Origin: Plotosus lineatus
Lineage: Eukaryota > Chordata > Actinopteri > Siluriformes > Plotosidae
Length of the DNA: 64,000 nt
Direction of reading: 5' to 3'
Assembly: GCA_024760905.1 (NCBI GenBank)
Contig: CM045733.1
Span: 35,971,001 to 36,035,000, forward strand
Program-made: the position numbers and the translations under genes
Shown here: positions 52,580-64,000 of the stretch, in pieces
Layout: every line of letters begins with the position of its first letter
How positions within the stretch are numbered: the stretch's first letter is position 1
The notes under the pieces: model-generated
Told to the model about the DNA's origin: nothing
Database searches by the model: none
What the model saw: the letters and a program-made list of their open reading frames with translations, nothing else

Positions 52580-53930
52580 AAATGACCAAAACAGTCCAAT
52601 AAGTCAGTAAACCGCATCTTTTTGTAGTTGATCCTGTTGGACAGAGTTGAGGCATGTGGACAACTTGTGTCAAGTCACTTATGGTGTACCACTCTATGAT
52701 CATATTTAAAAGCCAAGTGATGGTTTATATTTAGGCTTGAATGAACTACCGCATTACCATTACTACCACGACTCTTAAAAAGCAAGCACAGCACTGTGTA
52801 CCATTTGGAAAAATGTATATGTGATCCTCGAGACATGTCTCAGCAGTGCAGAAGAAACGACTAGTAAATGATGTGGTGATGACGCCCTCTCACAGCTTTC
52901 CAGGAAACCTAGAAAAAAGGAACAGACAGACATCACACATGAATTAGGTTACCGGCTAATAAAATGCTTCAGTCAAAATCACTTCATATTGCAGTTCAAT
53001 ATCTGGAAAAAAACAACAGGAGCTTCATAAATACTTTGAACAATAAAAGCTGCACGGTACTGGTCATACCCTCAGCATTAAATAGTAAATCAGTACCGTA
53101 TTTGAAAGCAATGCAAGACTTCCTGTAAACACAATTTAAATGTCATGCCACACCCAAACTGCACATTACAAAGGTCACACTCACTACTCAGTAACTAAGA
53201 GCCTTTTATTATTACAACTAAAATAAATAAAAAACTTTCAGAACAGCCCGGCTTACTGTCTATCAAAATGCTTGCTGTGGAGACAGGCTTGCTATTGACC
53301 AGGCTCCAAGCCATACCTAAGAAACTTTACTAAAAAAACAAGTGTTGATCTGTCCAAAGATGAACATTTAATAATACACTGCAAATGTATATATTCAATT
53401 CAAATTTACGCACATATACACATATATTGTTGATGTACAAAAGTGTCCGCCACTGCTTTCAAAATTTCACATGACAAATGATAACCATGGTTAAGGTGAA
53501 AGAATCTCAAAGATATCAGGAAAAACATTTTTAAAAAAAGTTCAGTCGAAAAAGCCACATTACAAAGACTATAAACATCCCAGTTAGTGGCAAGGGTTCA
53601 AAAATAGACCACAGTGGTCCAGACACTTCTACCAGCAAGACCATAAGATGATCATAGAGGCTATATATTAAACTTCATATATGTATAAACTAAGGTCATG
53701 GTGATCTAGATAGCATCCCAACCGAGAGCTTCCTGAGGGGAACCCATGAACCAAATTTGGTAATCCTGGGTCATTTCCTTCCAAAGTTTTCATAACAACA
53801 ACAACCCCTGACAATCCAAGTATAGAAAAATTGGCCTTATGACCTTGAGACAAGAACAAGATGACTCATATACAGTACAATCCCACCTTATTCACATCTG
53901 AGGGGGACCCATACACCAAATTTGGTCATC
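52580..53930. other. Upstream region, nothing firmly recognised
   Basis: AT-rich. A degenerate direct repeat is present: ACCCATGAACCAAATTTGG near 53744 and ACCCATACACCAAATTTGG near 53908. The missing 5' exon of rab3ip may lie here or further up, but I cannot point to it. Confidence 0.4.
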
Positions 53931-54399
53931 TTATGTAGCAGGGGTCGGGAATCTATGGCTCGCAAGCCAGATGTGGCCCTTTTGATGACCATATCTGGCT
54001 CTCACATAAAACATGTGGCCTTTCTTAACAGAATAATGAATACATAATTTTACTGTCATTTAAATGAAAATACAAAAAAGTCATCAAATAAAACAAAAAC
54101 AGATGAATAAATCTCACGTATTGAAATCTATACATCTATACATCTATTTTCAATGACACGTCACTGTAGTGTGCAGCGGAGAGCCGATCCTTTCTATACT
54201 CGAGTATGTGGGCGGGTCCGATACCTTGAAACTCTAATTTTATTGGATTATAAGAACAGCCACAGACTGAGTGTGTTGTTTTTGAGTAAAGATTTAAATT
54301 TTCTCGCTTTTGATAAGCTCATTTGCACAAAGCCAAGCATAGCTGGCAAGCAAACACAAATTCACAGACATGGAAAAGCTTCAACCCGCAGACCAGCTG

Positions 54400-54601
54400 C
54401 TTGCCAAAACTTGGGACGCGTTGCCGTATTGACCATATCTCTACATATGCCCGTGAGCAGTCCTTTGCACCTGAAAAACATCAACCTGCGGTCACGTTTA
54501 ACAGATGGAAGCCTAAAGCCTGCATGAAGCTGAACCTCATCCCGTATCAACCAGACTACAAAGCCATCAGCAAAACTATGCAGCACCAGAAGTCGCATTA
54601 A
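54400..54601 (+). pseudogene. hAT transposase C-terminal relic
   Basis: Two overlapping frames carry the pieces: LKNINLRSRLTDGSLKPA, then ACMKLNLIPYQPDYKAISKT and MQHQKSH with a stop. The SRLTDGSL block resembles the dimerisation-domain end of hAT transposases of the ZBED5-like type. It is frameshifted between the two pieces. Confidence 0.7.
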
Positions 54602-54723
54602 TAGTAAGAAGTATTTTTCTTATTAATAAATAACTTCGTTATGACAATGTAATTTAAAATAAATTCAGAGTCTTATTATACTCTTAAATTGTTGGTTTTC
54701 TTTTTCAATTTAGTTGTATACAG

Positions 54724-54760
<37 letters not shown>
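54724..54760. repeat. (CA)n microsatellite
   Basis: CA run directly at the left end of the nested Tigger element. Confidence 0.93.
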
Positions 54761-55705
<945 letters not shown>

Positions 55706-55799
55706 ATGGCTCTCAGAGGATTAGATTTTAAAATACGTCTTTTTTTTTGGCTCTCTTAGTGAAAAAGATTACCAACCCGTTATATAGTCTCCTTACAAA

Positions 55800-57030
55800 G
55801 TACTGTATTCACACTAACAATTCGAACAAACAGCTGGAACCCATTTTAATAGCCCATGCTCCATTCATACTTGGATGAAATAGAAGCTGATATTAGATTA
55901 AACATCCCAAAATTGGTATAGTATGTTAGATATGATTACCTCTTAATGTCCAAAGTGTGACTCTTGCAAGTCTTGTCACTTCTCAGCAACGCTTCTGATA
56001 TTTACTACCTAATAACTATTGAACTTTATCAACATTTTCAAACAGGAATATCGCTCAGGCGAGGATCTGACAAGAACATACAGACAATGTAATTGGAAGA
56101 AAATACTGTATTATGTCCTCATGTAAGGACAGTGGTATCTGAGGATGTGAAAAGTAAGTGAGATGCCAACAGTCACTGAAAAAGGTCTGCAGGATGATCT
56201 GAAATTAAACTTGTGCTCATTTTTTCTCTAAAAATGCTCCGTGTTTGGTGGTAGTTGTAAAATCAATGTTATTTTTAGCTTTTATTGTTTATTGACTTGA
56301 ATCTGGGCACATGAAAATTTAGCTCGGTTGAACTCAGTACCCACCCACTTCATGTTGCTTTTAAAAAATAAATAAATAAACAAATAAAAATTCACCCACT
56401 ATCGATTATTTTGCTTGCTTTTATTGAATTTGCAGGGACTTTGTCACTCATTGCTTCCTACATGGACACAGCTTCACAGAGAACACCAAGTAATAATCTG
56501 TAACACAATCAGATACAAATCTACAGTTCAAGCAAAATACATCTGGCTTTAAAAAAAGGAGTCCATGATACACTGATGCCAATACCATTATCATTATGTA
56601 CCCAGATTGTATTACATTTGAATAAAATCCAAATGTTTAAAAATGCATTGATCAGTCTCTTATCAGTCTATTACTTTTCCAAAGCTCAACTCCTTGTAAA
56701 ATACCTCCGAACATAAATCATGACTGTTCTTCCCTCATAAGTCAAAGTTTGGAATTTATAGGTGTTGTACATCAATAGATATGCTTCAGACACAAAATTT
56801 CTCTCTTCGAGGTTGCACGTCAAACTCAAGTTCACAGGGACATGAAACAGGTATGTGACACTGCCATCCTAAGATGCACTCAAGTTCAGTATTCATGTGC
56901 TTTCACATCAGGAGATGTACGTTCTATGTTGGAGGTCAAGGTTAGACAGTCATGAAACAGGTGCATGCCACTTTGCCATATCATCATATACTTTGACATT
57001 ACAGATATATTCCCCTCATGAGGTTTAGTA
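55800..57030. other. Upstream region, diverged internal repeats
   Basis: No gene recognised. Phrases such as GTTGTACATCA and ACATGAAACAGGT recur at 56.76, 56.83, 56.91 and 57.81 kb, suggesting an old repeated unit of roughly 100-150 bp. Confidence 0.4.
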
Positions 57031-57034
57031 TATA

Positions 57035-57801
57035 CACTCACTATCTGAGTTATGACCTAGATCGGTTCCGACCAACCAGTCGTAAGTCAGATGGGTCGTA
57101 AGTCGGATATTTAACACAAAGAAACCGAAACCACCCAGCACTCGCCATGAATTCATGTGAAGCGTATTCTTCACCTGCACGTTCTTTCAACATGTGAAAT
57201 AAACTTTTAGCCTTACTTTGAATGCACTGCTCGCAACATCACTTTCACATTTCTTTGCCTATTATCTTCCAACCATGTGTATTGAAACTTTTCCATCTCT
57301 GCAATTGGTCCTTCACGCTGTTTTGTGATGATAGTTCACTTAATTGGGACTGCTGCTTTTAAATGCTTCCTTAATGTGGTCCTTGTCCTTCAAAATTGTA
57401 GACACCGTGGAGTGGAAGAGATGGAGATCTCGAGCGATGGAATTTACTTTTTTCCTCCTTCATACTGCTTTCTCACTTTCATCTTCGTCTCCAACGACAG
57501 TGCCTTCCTTACTTTCTTGGTAGAATTGCCATCTGATGTATCGGACTTCCTCTTGGGACCATGGTAACAGTGTACAGTAAATGAATGTAAAACTGTACTG
57601 TAAAAGAGATGTTACTGCAACGATATCTAGTCACTGAGTGTAGTGGTATAATGCTGTAAGTGTGAGATTCTGGGCTGCCACAACTCTCTTGCATGCTGCA
57701 CTGCCAGACATATGCAGTAAACTCATAACAGGCATCTGCTGGACGTGGTCGTAAGTACGGGTGGTCGTAACTCGCATACGTCGTAACTCAGATAGTGACT
57801 G
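57035..57801 (-). mobile_element. Tigger/pogo element with CENP-B-type N-terminal relic
   Basis: The left end CACTCACTATCTGAGTTATG and the right end ACTCAGATAGTGACTG are next to TA. The minus strand (about 57560-57330) encodes GPKRKSDTSDGN, KKVRKALSLETKMKVRKQYE, VNSIARDLHLFHSTVSTILK and DKDHIKEAF. This is the DNA-binding N-terminus of pogo/Tigger transposases. The start codon is out of frame by one base and most of the transposase is missing. Confidence 0.9.
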
Positions 57802-58293
57802 TATATAGGTGTTGTACATCAGGAGATCTACTCTAGACAAGCATTTTCTCTATTAGAGGTTGAGGTAAAGGTCAAGGTGTCAGTAACATGTAACAGTCAT
57901 CTACAAATTTATTCAGACACCAAGTCTGACACAAGTTGTCATTTAGTAAGTATACTCTGACAAATAGTACAATGGGATAACTGGACAACTAGGTGACACT
58001 ATATGCCTACATAAATATAAAATAAAACTATATAAAGATCAGCTAAAAACAGAATTTTTATTATTTAATTTTAATTATTTGATAATAAGTCAACTTGTCA
58101 TGTGTGGAGAAATAATAGTTGAATTTATGAACATATCAGCAATACACAGCCACACTGATGCATTTCACTGAATTCAAACAAAATGCATTTATTTAAAGCA
58201 CTGGAACTACATTAAACAACAATAATAAAAGTGTCTAAACTTGTGTGTAAACGTGGCCATTTCCCCTCAGTGTATGGAGAAACTCATTCTAAT

Positions 58294-58648
58294 TTTCCTT
58301 TCTTCCTTTCGGCTTTTTCCTATTCTCATCTCATCTCATCAAGAATCATCTGATTCGCACATTTGGTTTGGCATAGTTTTTTTTTTTTTTTTACGTTGGA
58401 TGCCCTTCCTGTCACAACCCTTTTAGCAAGGGACAGAAACACGCTGACGACTTTGCAGCCTACTCTTTACGAAAGTCAGCAATGTTTCTTTTACATGCCT
58501 CTCACCATAGACAGTGAGAGACATGGCCCGCCTTTGATAAGCCAGTTAGCGGCACTGGGGGGGACAGTGACAACCCTGTGGGGACTCGAACCCCCAACCT
58601 TAGGATCAGCCATCCTGTGCCCTATCCACTAGACCACCACTGCCCCAG
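58294..58648 (-). repeat. tRNA-derived SINE (type A), full length with TSD
   Basis: On the minus strand the head is GGGGCAGTGGTGGTCTAGTG with a perfect B box GGTTCGAGTCC. The central body follows, then GGGCATCCAACGTAAAA, and the tail CCGAAAGGAAGAAAGGA. It is bounded by AAACTCATTCTAAT at 58280-58293 and 58651-58664. This is a clean retrotransposition copy. Confidence 0.93.
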
Positions 58649-58664
58649 AAAAACTCATTCTAAT

Positions 58665-60025
58665 ATTGTTCCAAAATATTACAGCAATCTCTGCTGTATT
58701 GGTTGTCTCTGCACTTGGTTAATATCATGGGTCACCTGGCTGAGTTTGCATGTTGGCAATTGACTCACTAGGAGTGAGTCAAAAACAACAATGATTAGTT
58801 TTTAATGTCTGAAACAGTGCACATAGTCTGTTTGGATTTATTAAAAAAAAAACAGTTGTTTAACCATATAGTCCACGTGTATTCTGCACATAAATTATCA
58901 ACCATTAACCAACCATTACTTTTGCATTCACAAACAGCAAACTTTAAAATGGAGAACAAAGTAATCTGACTGTGGGTGTTGATGTCAAAGAAATTCAACA
59001 TGTGCTAATTTTTTCCACACACAACAGTCTTGAGAATTCACACAGAATGTTGTGAGAACAAGGGGAAAAATTCAATATGAAAGCTATTTTAGGTTGAAAA
59101 TAATGGCTTGTTCATGAGAGAGATCACAGGGGAACAAACAAACTGGTTGGAGTTGACGGGAAACCCATGTTAAGAAAAATAACCACAAACGCTGACGGAC
59201 AGAAAACCATCTCAGAATGCACATTTTGAATGATAAGGGTGATGAGATATAACAGCAGAAAGTTCAACCTTGTCTGCAAAGAAAACAAACCTGTGATTAC
59301 AGGGATGTCCGGTTTACTCAAACTAGACTAAGAGACGACTATTTGATCTTCAAATGTTCAGTTTCTTTTACAACAACAGCGCTACACAACAGCGTTGTAT
59401 AGCACTGCACTCTATACCGCCATGCTATATAGTAGAGTGCTAGATAAAACTGCCATAGCTGATCCAAATTCTGATTCGCTGGTCGTGAAATATCATGGAA
59501 GGACCACATTCAAAAAAAAAAGAAAAAAAAAAAAAAAGAAAAAAGTAATTAAAATAAAAATACAGGCAGTCTGACTGTGGAATATTACACTACTGCCAGC
59601 ATGCCGGATTTCAGACCACACTGATTATGCCAACAAAGTGCAGGCTAAGCTGTCTTACCATCACAGCCACATCCAACAGAAGATTCCTTTATATTTGAAT
59701 ACATTTCAATACAATCCATTACAATCCACTTTATTTATTAAACAAAAATATACAGTTTCTGCATTTACTGTCTCAAAAACAGTGATCGTGAAGAGAAATC
59801 TTGTTTTCCAATACCAGACATGCACTACTCAGAATCAGATCACATTGCCTCACCATGTGTTATTACATTAAGCTAGCCACCACGCTGAGACTTAATCAGG
59901 TTTTAGGCAATCTAACACAGGTCTGTTTTGCTCGACATCCTTTGGATAGTATATTGGTAATATAGCTACTGATGCTAGTGCTAATTAGTCAACAACAATC
60001 ATTTCTCAGTAAACCGTCTCCAATA
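58665..60025. other. Upstream region, nothing recognised
   Basis: AT-rich, no coding signal. There is an A-run near 59511-59545. Confidence 0.4.
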
Positions 60026-60029
60026 GTTT

Positions 60030-60210
60030 GTTCCACTCTCCACAAGGTTGTCACTGTCCCCCCCCCAGTGCGGCTAACTGGGTTATCAAAGGTGGGCCAT
60101 GTCTCTCACTGTCTATGGTGAGAGGCATGTAAAAGAACCATTGCTGACTTTCGTAAAGAGTAGGCTGCAAAGTCGTCAGCGTGTTTCTATCCCTTGCTAA
60201 AAGGGTTGTG
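60030..60210 (+). repeat. tRNA-derived SINE (type A), both ends lost
   Basis: Central body only: CCACAAGGTTGTCACTGTCC to CTAAAAGGGTTGTGACAG. It is fused at the right to a Tigger-like element. Confidence 0.85.
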
Positions 60211-60211
60211 A

Positions 60212-60297
60212 CAGCGCGCAATGATGGAGCAATTGTATTTAAATGTTTAAATGGACAGGATGTTGTATTTAAAGCGGAATGGCTCTCTCTCTCTATG

Positions 60298-60345
<48 letters not shown>

Positions 60346-60996
60346 CGCTCTGGTGTGCTTTGTTGAGTGGCGTGTTTTGCCGAATGCGGGCTCCGCCCAC
60401 ATGCAGCGCGCAATGACGGAACAATTGTATTTAAATGTTTAAATGGACGGGATCATGTATTTAAAGTAGAATTACAGTACCTGTTTGAAAGATCAGAGGT
60501 CCTGATTCAATATTAACTTGCTTCCTTGCGAGATCGGGGGTCTTGTCCCACGGAGCACTGTTTTCATGCCTCCTCTACTTCAATATCGTTCCGGAATAAT
60601 TGCCTCCATCACTGTATTTCCGCCTTTCTGTATTTTCCGGGTCCATAATGGATAACGAAATACAACACTGCAATGATCAATCTCAAAATAAACTCACGAG
60701 CCAACATTCCTGTTCAACTCTCCTCTCTCACACGTGTGACAAACAGGAAGTATGGGTACAGGAAGTATGGGTACAGTTCAGCTGCCTCCTGGCCAATGGG
60801 AGGCAAGCAGGGCGGGATGTTGGGAGACAGCCAGTAAGTGAGCAACTCACACATTCTTTGAATTTGTGAATGGCCGTTTAGCGCTTTTTTGTAAAAAGAG
60901 GTTGCTTTCGTAAAAAGGGGATGAAAATTTAGGAAAATGTTTTTCGTAACCTGGATTTTTTGTATTCAGAGGCTTTCGTAAGTAGAGGGCCGACTG
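60212..60996. mobile_element. Tigger-like element, family F, left end lost
   Basis: The right end TTTCGTAAGTAGAGGGCCGA and CTG are next to TA. The interior is homologous to 41170-41825. The block TGTATTTAAATGTTTAAATG occurs twice (near 60234 and 60426), with a CA microsatellite between, echoing the duplication at 40.5-41.8 kb. Confidence 0.82.
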
Positions 60997-61045
60997 TACA
61001 TCCAGATATTAAACTTTCGAGCAAAACATACAGTATCTGAACCTA

Positions 61046-61096
61046 GGGCAGTGGTGGCCTAGTGGTATAGGTGCTGGATCACTGATTCTAAGCTTG
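61046..61096 (+). repeat. SINE head fragment
   Basis: GGGCAGTGGTGGCCTAGTGG then GCTGGATCACTGATTCTAAG. It stops inside the B-box region, where the next element begins. Confidence 0.75.
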
Positions 61097-62063
61097 GGGA
61101 GTTCTCAGAGTCAAATTTTTTCTTTGTTCGTTTTAATTTGTTCATGTTTTGCACTATGCCCAGTACAGCTACAAGGACGTGTATAACTAAGCAGAGATAG
61201 CATGCTACTATCGGAGCTAGCATGCTACTATCGGAGCTAACATGCCATGGTTCATTTTAATTTGTTTTATTTGTTGTTTTGTTTGTTCAGGTTTTGCACT
61301 ATGCCTAGTACAGCTACAAGAGCATGTATAACTAAGCAGAGCTAGCATGCTACTAGCGGGGCTAGCATGCTATGGTTTGTTTTAATTTGCTAATTTTATT
61401 TGTTGTTTTGTTTGTTCATGTTTTGCATTATACAGCTATAAGATCGGAGTATCTTCGGGCGTGTATAACTAAGCACGCTCAACTGGGCTTGTTAGCCGGG
61501 ATGCGGCTAGCAGGGCTAATATGCTATGGTAGGCAGCTCAGTGCGAGCAAGAAGCATAGGTGGGAAGGGGCCGAACGACGACTCCAGCGCTTGGGATAGC
61601 AGGGGATGAAGGCCGTGTAGCCGGTTGGTATAATCGCCTTATCGGGTGTACTCACTTCGAGTCATGTTTCACAGAAACACAGTCCTGTAGATCCCTCGAT
61701 GCAATCTGAGCATGAAGCTCGTCCCTCTTGTTTCGCAGGGACTGAACATTTTCAAGTAGTATGGCCGGAAGTGCTAACCAAGCCTCTGAGAACTCCGCCT
61801 GGGTTTTGCCGGTAACCGCTAGCTAACCGCTAGCATGGAGCTCCCATAGCATAGAATAGATAGAAAATAGTTGTTGCGTGCTTAGTTGCCTTAAGCTGAA
61901 GCTGCTCATAGCTGTAGTAGGGTCGACCGATCATAGACGAGCATAGTGTAAAACATGAACAAACAAATAAAACAAATTAAAACAAACAAAGAAACAATTT
62001 GACTCTGAGAACTCCGTGACGTTGCCCTCTAGGCAGCGCCATCTTGGAGACGTCACTCCAAGT
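61097..62063 (-). mobile_element. LINE 5' end (APE class), rearranged, with repeats
   Basis: On the minus strand the start has TCCAAGATGGCGCTGCC, a YY1-like motif often seen at LINE 5' ends. Then comes an AT-rich leader. Near 61810-61690 it has LPAILLENVQSLRNKRDELH, resembling the opening of the endonuclease domain in L1/Rex1-type LINEs. The far side (61440-61100) holds tandem leader-like units of about 130 bp in the opposite orientation, so the outer 65 bp (61097-61160 and 61945-62020) are inverted repeats. Confidence 0.6.
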
Positions 62064-62399
62064 TCAATGTAAAAGGACATGAAGCGTAATAAAGTTTATC
62101 CTTTTGGTATCATTTGTTAAACATGCTATGGAACATAAAATCTCACGCACAAACATTCTCAGAATTAACTTAGGTACTGTACTGGAATAGTAATTGAAAA
62201 AGATTTTAAAACGAGTGCTTTACAACAGTATATGCTGTATAATGTTTATATTTTATCATCAATAAAAATAAGAGTATAAATTAAAAAGTTTTTCTTAATC
62301 ATTACTATATTTTACTACATTAACACTGTATTAATGAGTAAGACTGTCTATAGAATGTGTTTAAGAAGCATATTTTAGCGCATGTAATAGATACATAGT

Positions 62400-62534
62400 A
62401 TTTTACTTACAGCTGCTCATTCGCGCATCTGACGTAATACATGGGGTTTTACTTTCAGGTACAGAACTCGCAGATTATCTCGATTCGCGGGAGGGCTCGG
62501 AACCGAACCCCCGCGAATGTCGAGGGCCTACTGT
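62400..62534. mobile_element. MITE right end
   Basis: It ends with GCGAATGTCGAGGGCCTACT and G, next to TA, preceded by CGATTCGCGGGAGGGCTCGG. No matching left end was found. Confidence 0.55.
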
Positions 62535-62742
62535 ACATGTACTGTATGTTTCTTATTCAGTCATAATAGCTATTGTACACCAAACATATAGACAGGTGAA
62601 CAAGTAAGTGAAAAAAAATAAATAACTATCATTAATCATTCCAGAAAAAGTGGGGTCCAGTAGAATTCTTAGGTGTCCTGCAGATTTTTTCTTCTGTCTA
62701 TAGTGGTGAAAAATTTCCTTAATTTCATGCCCTGACGAAGTC

Positions 62743-62785
62743 ATTCTAAATAAGAGCGTCTGCCAAATCCTGTAACTGTAAATGT
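62743..62785 (+). repeat. SINE (type C) tail
   Basis: ATAAGAGCGTCTGCCAAATC then CTGTAACTGTAAATG, a tail typical of type C. The neighbouring type A SINE is inserted into it. Confidence 0.65.
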
Positions 62786-63131
62786 TGTCTTCTTTTCCTT
62801 TCGACTATCCCTTTTTCTCAGGGGTCGCCACAGCGAATCATTGCATGTTTGATTCGGCAGAGATTTTTATGTCGGATGCCCTTCCTGACACAACTCTTTA
62901 GGAAGGGGCAGAAACACGCTGACGGCTATGCAGCCTACTCTTTACGAAAGTCAGCAATGGTTCTTTTCCATGAACCTCTCACCACAGACAGTGAGTGACA
63001 TGGCCTGCCTTTGATCACCCATTTAGCTGCACTAGGGGAACAGTGACAACCTTGTGGAGATTGGGACTCGAACCCCCAACCTTAGGATCAGCGATCCAAC
63101 ACCTTTTTACCACCAGGCCACCACTGCTCCG
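62786..63131 (-). repeat. tRNA-derived SINE (type A), full length with 16-bp TSD
   Basis: On the minus strand: GGAGCAGTGGTGGCCTGGTG, a B box in GGGGGTTCGAGTCCC, the central body, then TTCGCTGTGGCGACCCCTGA and a tail in CGAAAGGAAAAGAAGAC. The flanks are identical over CTGTAACTGTAAATGT (62770-62785 and 63132-63147). Confidence 0.94.
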
Positions 63132-63524
63132 CTGTAACTGTAAATGTGACTGCTCCAAAAGACTGAAAATGCCTATCTCCAGACTATTGTACTGTGTACT
63201 GTAAGACGAGTCTTTGGTCATGTAACTTAGTGCGCAACCTTCATGTGTAGCCGCAAGTCCATAAATCCAAACAAAGGTAGGCCTGTATCCTTGTTGAGGC
63301 ACCTCAATAAAATGCTCATTTCCTTAGCACTATGAATGATTTGTTCGTATGCACTGCTCCCAGGCAGCACAAACCTGCTCCACATCTGTACATCTACTAA
63401 TACCGGGACCAATAATAGGAAAGGCTACTTGTAAAGGAGGGCACGACATTAACGGAAGGCTATATCCACATTTATTTGTAGTAGATAACATGTTTTTCAT
63501 CTCCCCACGACACCTATTTCGGCA

Positions 63525-63839
63525 TTGCTAACTCTAACCAAGATCAAGATCACCTACCATGGTCATAGTCTATTAATGTCAACGTTATCAGTCCAGTCTT
63601 TCATTAACTTTTGGTACTGGGTTAAGAAGATATACAGCAAGCCTCGGAAAAAGCAAGAACGTGTGAATGCTAGTCATTTTGAAAGTAAAATCTATCCAAA
63701 AGATTTGCTACTTGAAGGTGATGTAAAAACTCTTCTAACACCACATCACATTCCCTTAATGCGTTTGCGTTATGTCTTTCCTATGATGTTGGTTGTGTAC
63801 CTTATGGAAAGAGAGAGACAGCTGTATCTCACTGCTTAA
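63525..63839 (+). CDS. Unassigned 104-codon ORF
   Basis: The frame contains FESKIYPKDLLLEGDVKTLL and HHIPLMRLRYVFPM, with no low-complexity bias. I do not recognise the family. It runs into the 3' tail of a Rex3-like LINE, so its own end is lost and it may be a fragment of a transposable element or a gene remnant. No start context or splice sites support a host gene. Confidence 0.25.
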   Translation: MLTLTKIKITYHGHSLLMSTLSVQSFINFWYWVKKIYSKPRKKQERVNASHFESKIYPKDLLLEGDVKTLLTPHHIPLMRLRYVFPMMLVVYLMERERQLYLTA

Positions 63840-63890
63840 GGTGCTGCACCGTGACCTGACCCCTGACTCAGCAGAAAAAGATGATGACCA
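63815..63890 (+). mobile_element. Rex3-like LINE 3' tail
   Basis: GTGACCTGACCCCTGACTCA then GCAGAAAAAGATGATGACC. It matches the 3' end at 28935-28975 and is severely 5'-truncated. Confidence 0.7.
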
Positions 63891-64000
63891 TTGTTTTTGA
63901 TTGATCCCCAAAAGTGAACTTGAAAATGCTCTATCATTTTTGAAAGGTAATTCTATTATTGAACATAAATATTTATTATTAATGAGACAGTTGATGTGAA

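Noticed and set aside
52810..52920. Possible 5' untranslated exon of rab3ip (acceptor-like TTTTTTCTAG on the minus strand)
   Set aside because: No convincing donor or conserved content; untranslated exons cannot be called from sequence alone here.
58580..58648. Possible tRNA gene (perfect B box, A-box-like element)
   Set aside because: The sequence is the head of a SINE with a continuing body, tail and target-site duplication; it does not fold as a complete tRNA by eye.

Overview
The window looks like teleost fish nuclear DNA. It is intron-rich, AT-rich and packed with fish-type transposable elements: Rex3-like and RTE-type LINEs, an L2/Rex1-type LINE, Tc1/mariner, pogo/Tigger, hAT, one Mutator-like element and tRNA-derived SINEs. 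One SINE type (3.8, 37.3 and 62.75 kb) resembles those I associate with ostariophysan fishes such as catfishes, but that placement is an inference. There is no sign of prokaryotic gene organisation.

One host protein-coding gene is clear. rab3ip (Rabin8, the SEC2-type exchange factor for Rab8) lies on the minus strand. Ten coding exons run from the ATG at 52417 to the stop at 6560. They have consistent splice phases and add up to 1311 nt, or 436 residues plus stop. An acceptor 25 nt upstream of the ATG implies at least one further 5' untranslated exon, which I did not find. A polyadenylation signal at 5932-5927 gives a 3'UTR of about 650 nt. Intron 5 is notable: it has a GC donor, and its acceptor sits directly behind a (GT)23 tract in place of a normal polypyrimidine tract.

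Layout. 1-5.9 kb: downstream intergenic DNA with a Tc1 relic, SINEs and a 5'-truncated RTE copy with an 18-bp target-site duplication. 6.6-10.3 kb: intron 9 with a Rex3 5' fragment and a Tigger-type MITE. 10.3-21.8 kb: intron 8, where an old L2-type LINE appears to be broken by a Tc1, an hAT MITE, a 2-kb Tigger and a decayed full-length RTE LINE. 21.9-30.3 kb: intron 7, with a Tc1 carrying a nested Mutator-like element, a long foldback element carrying a nested MITE, and a Rex3 copy. 30.3-45.3 kb: exons 7 to 2 with repeat-laden introns. 45.3-52.2 kb: intron 1, holding an almost intact RTE LINE on the opposite strand to the gene. 52.4-64 kb: upstream region with an hAT, several Tigger copies (one with a CENP-B-type helix-turn-helix), two SINEs with long target-site duplications, a LINE 5' end, and an unassigned 104-codon ORF.

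The mobile elements are linked to one another. The commonest SINE appears to carry short stretches of both the 5' and 3' ends of the RTE LINE, whose machinery it probably uses. The many TA-flanked short elements look like passengers of pogo/Tigger transposases, and fragments of those transposases survive in three of them.
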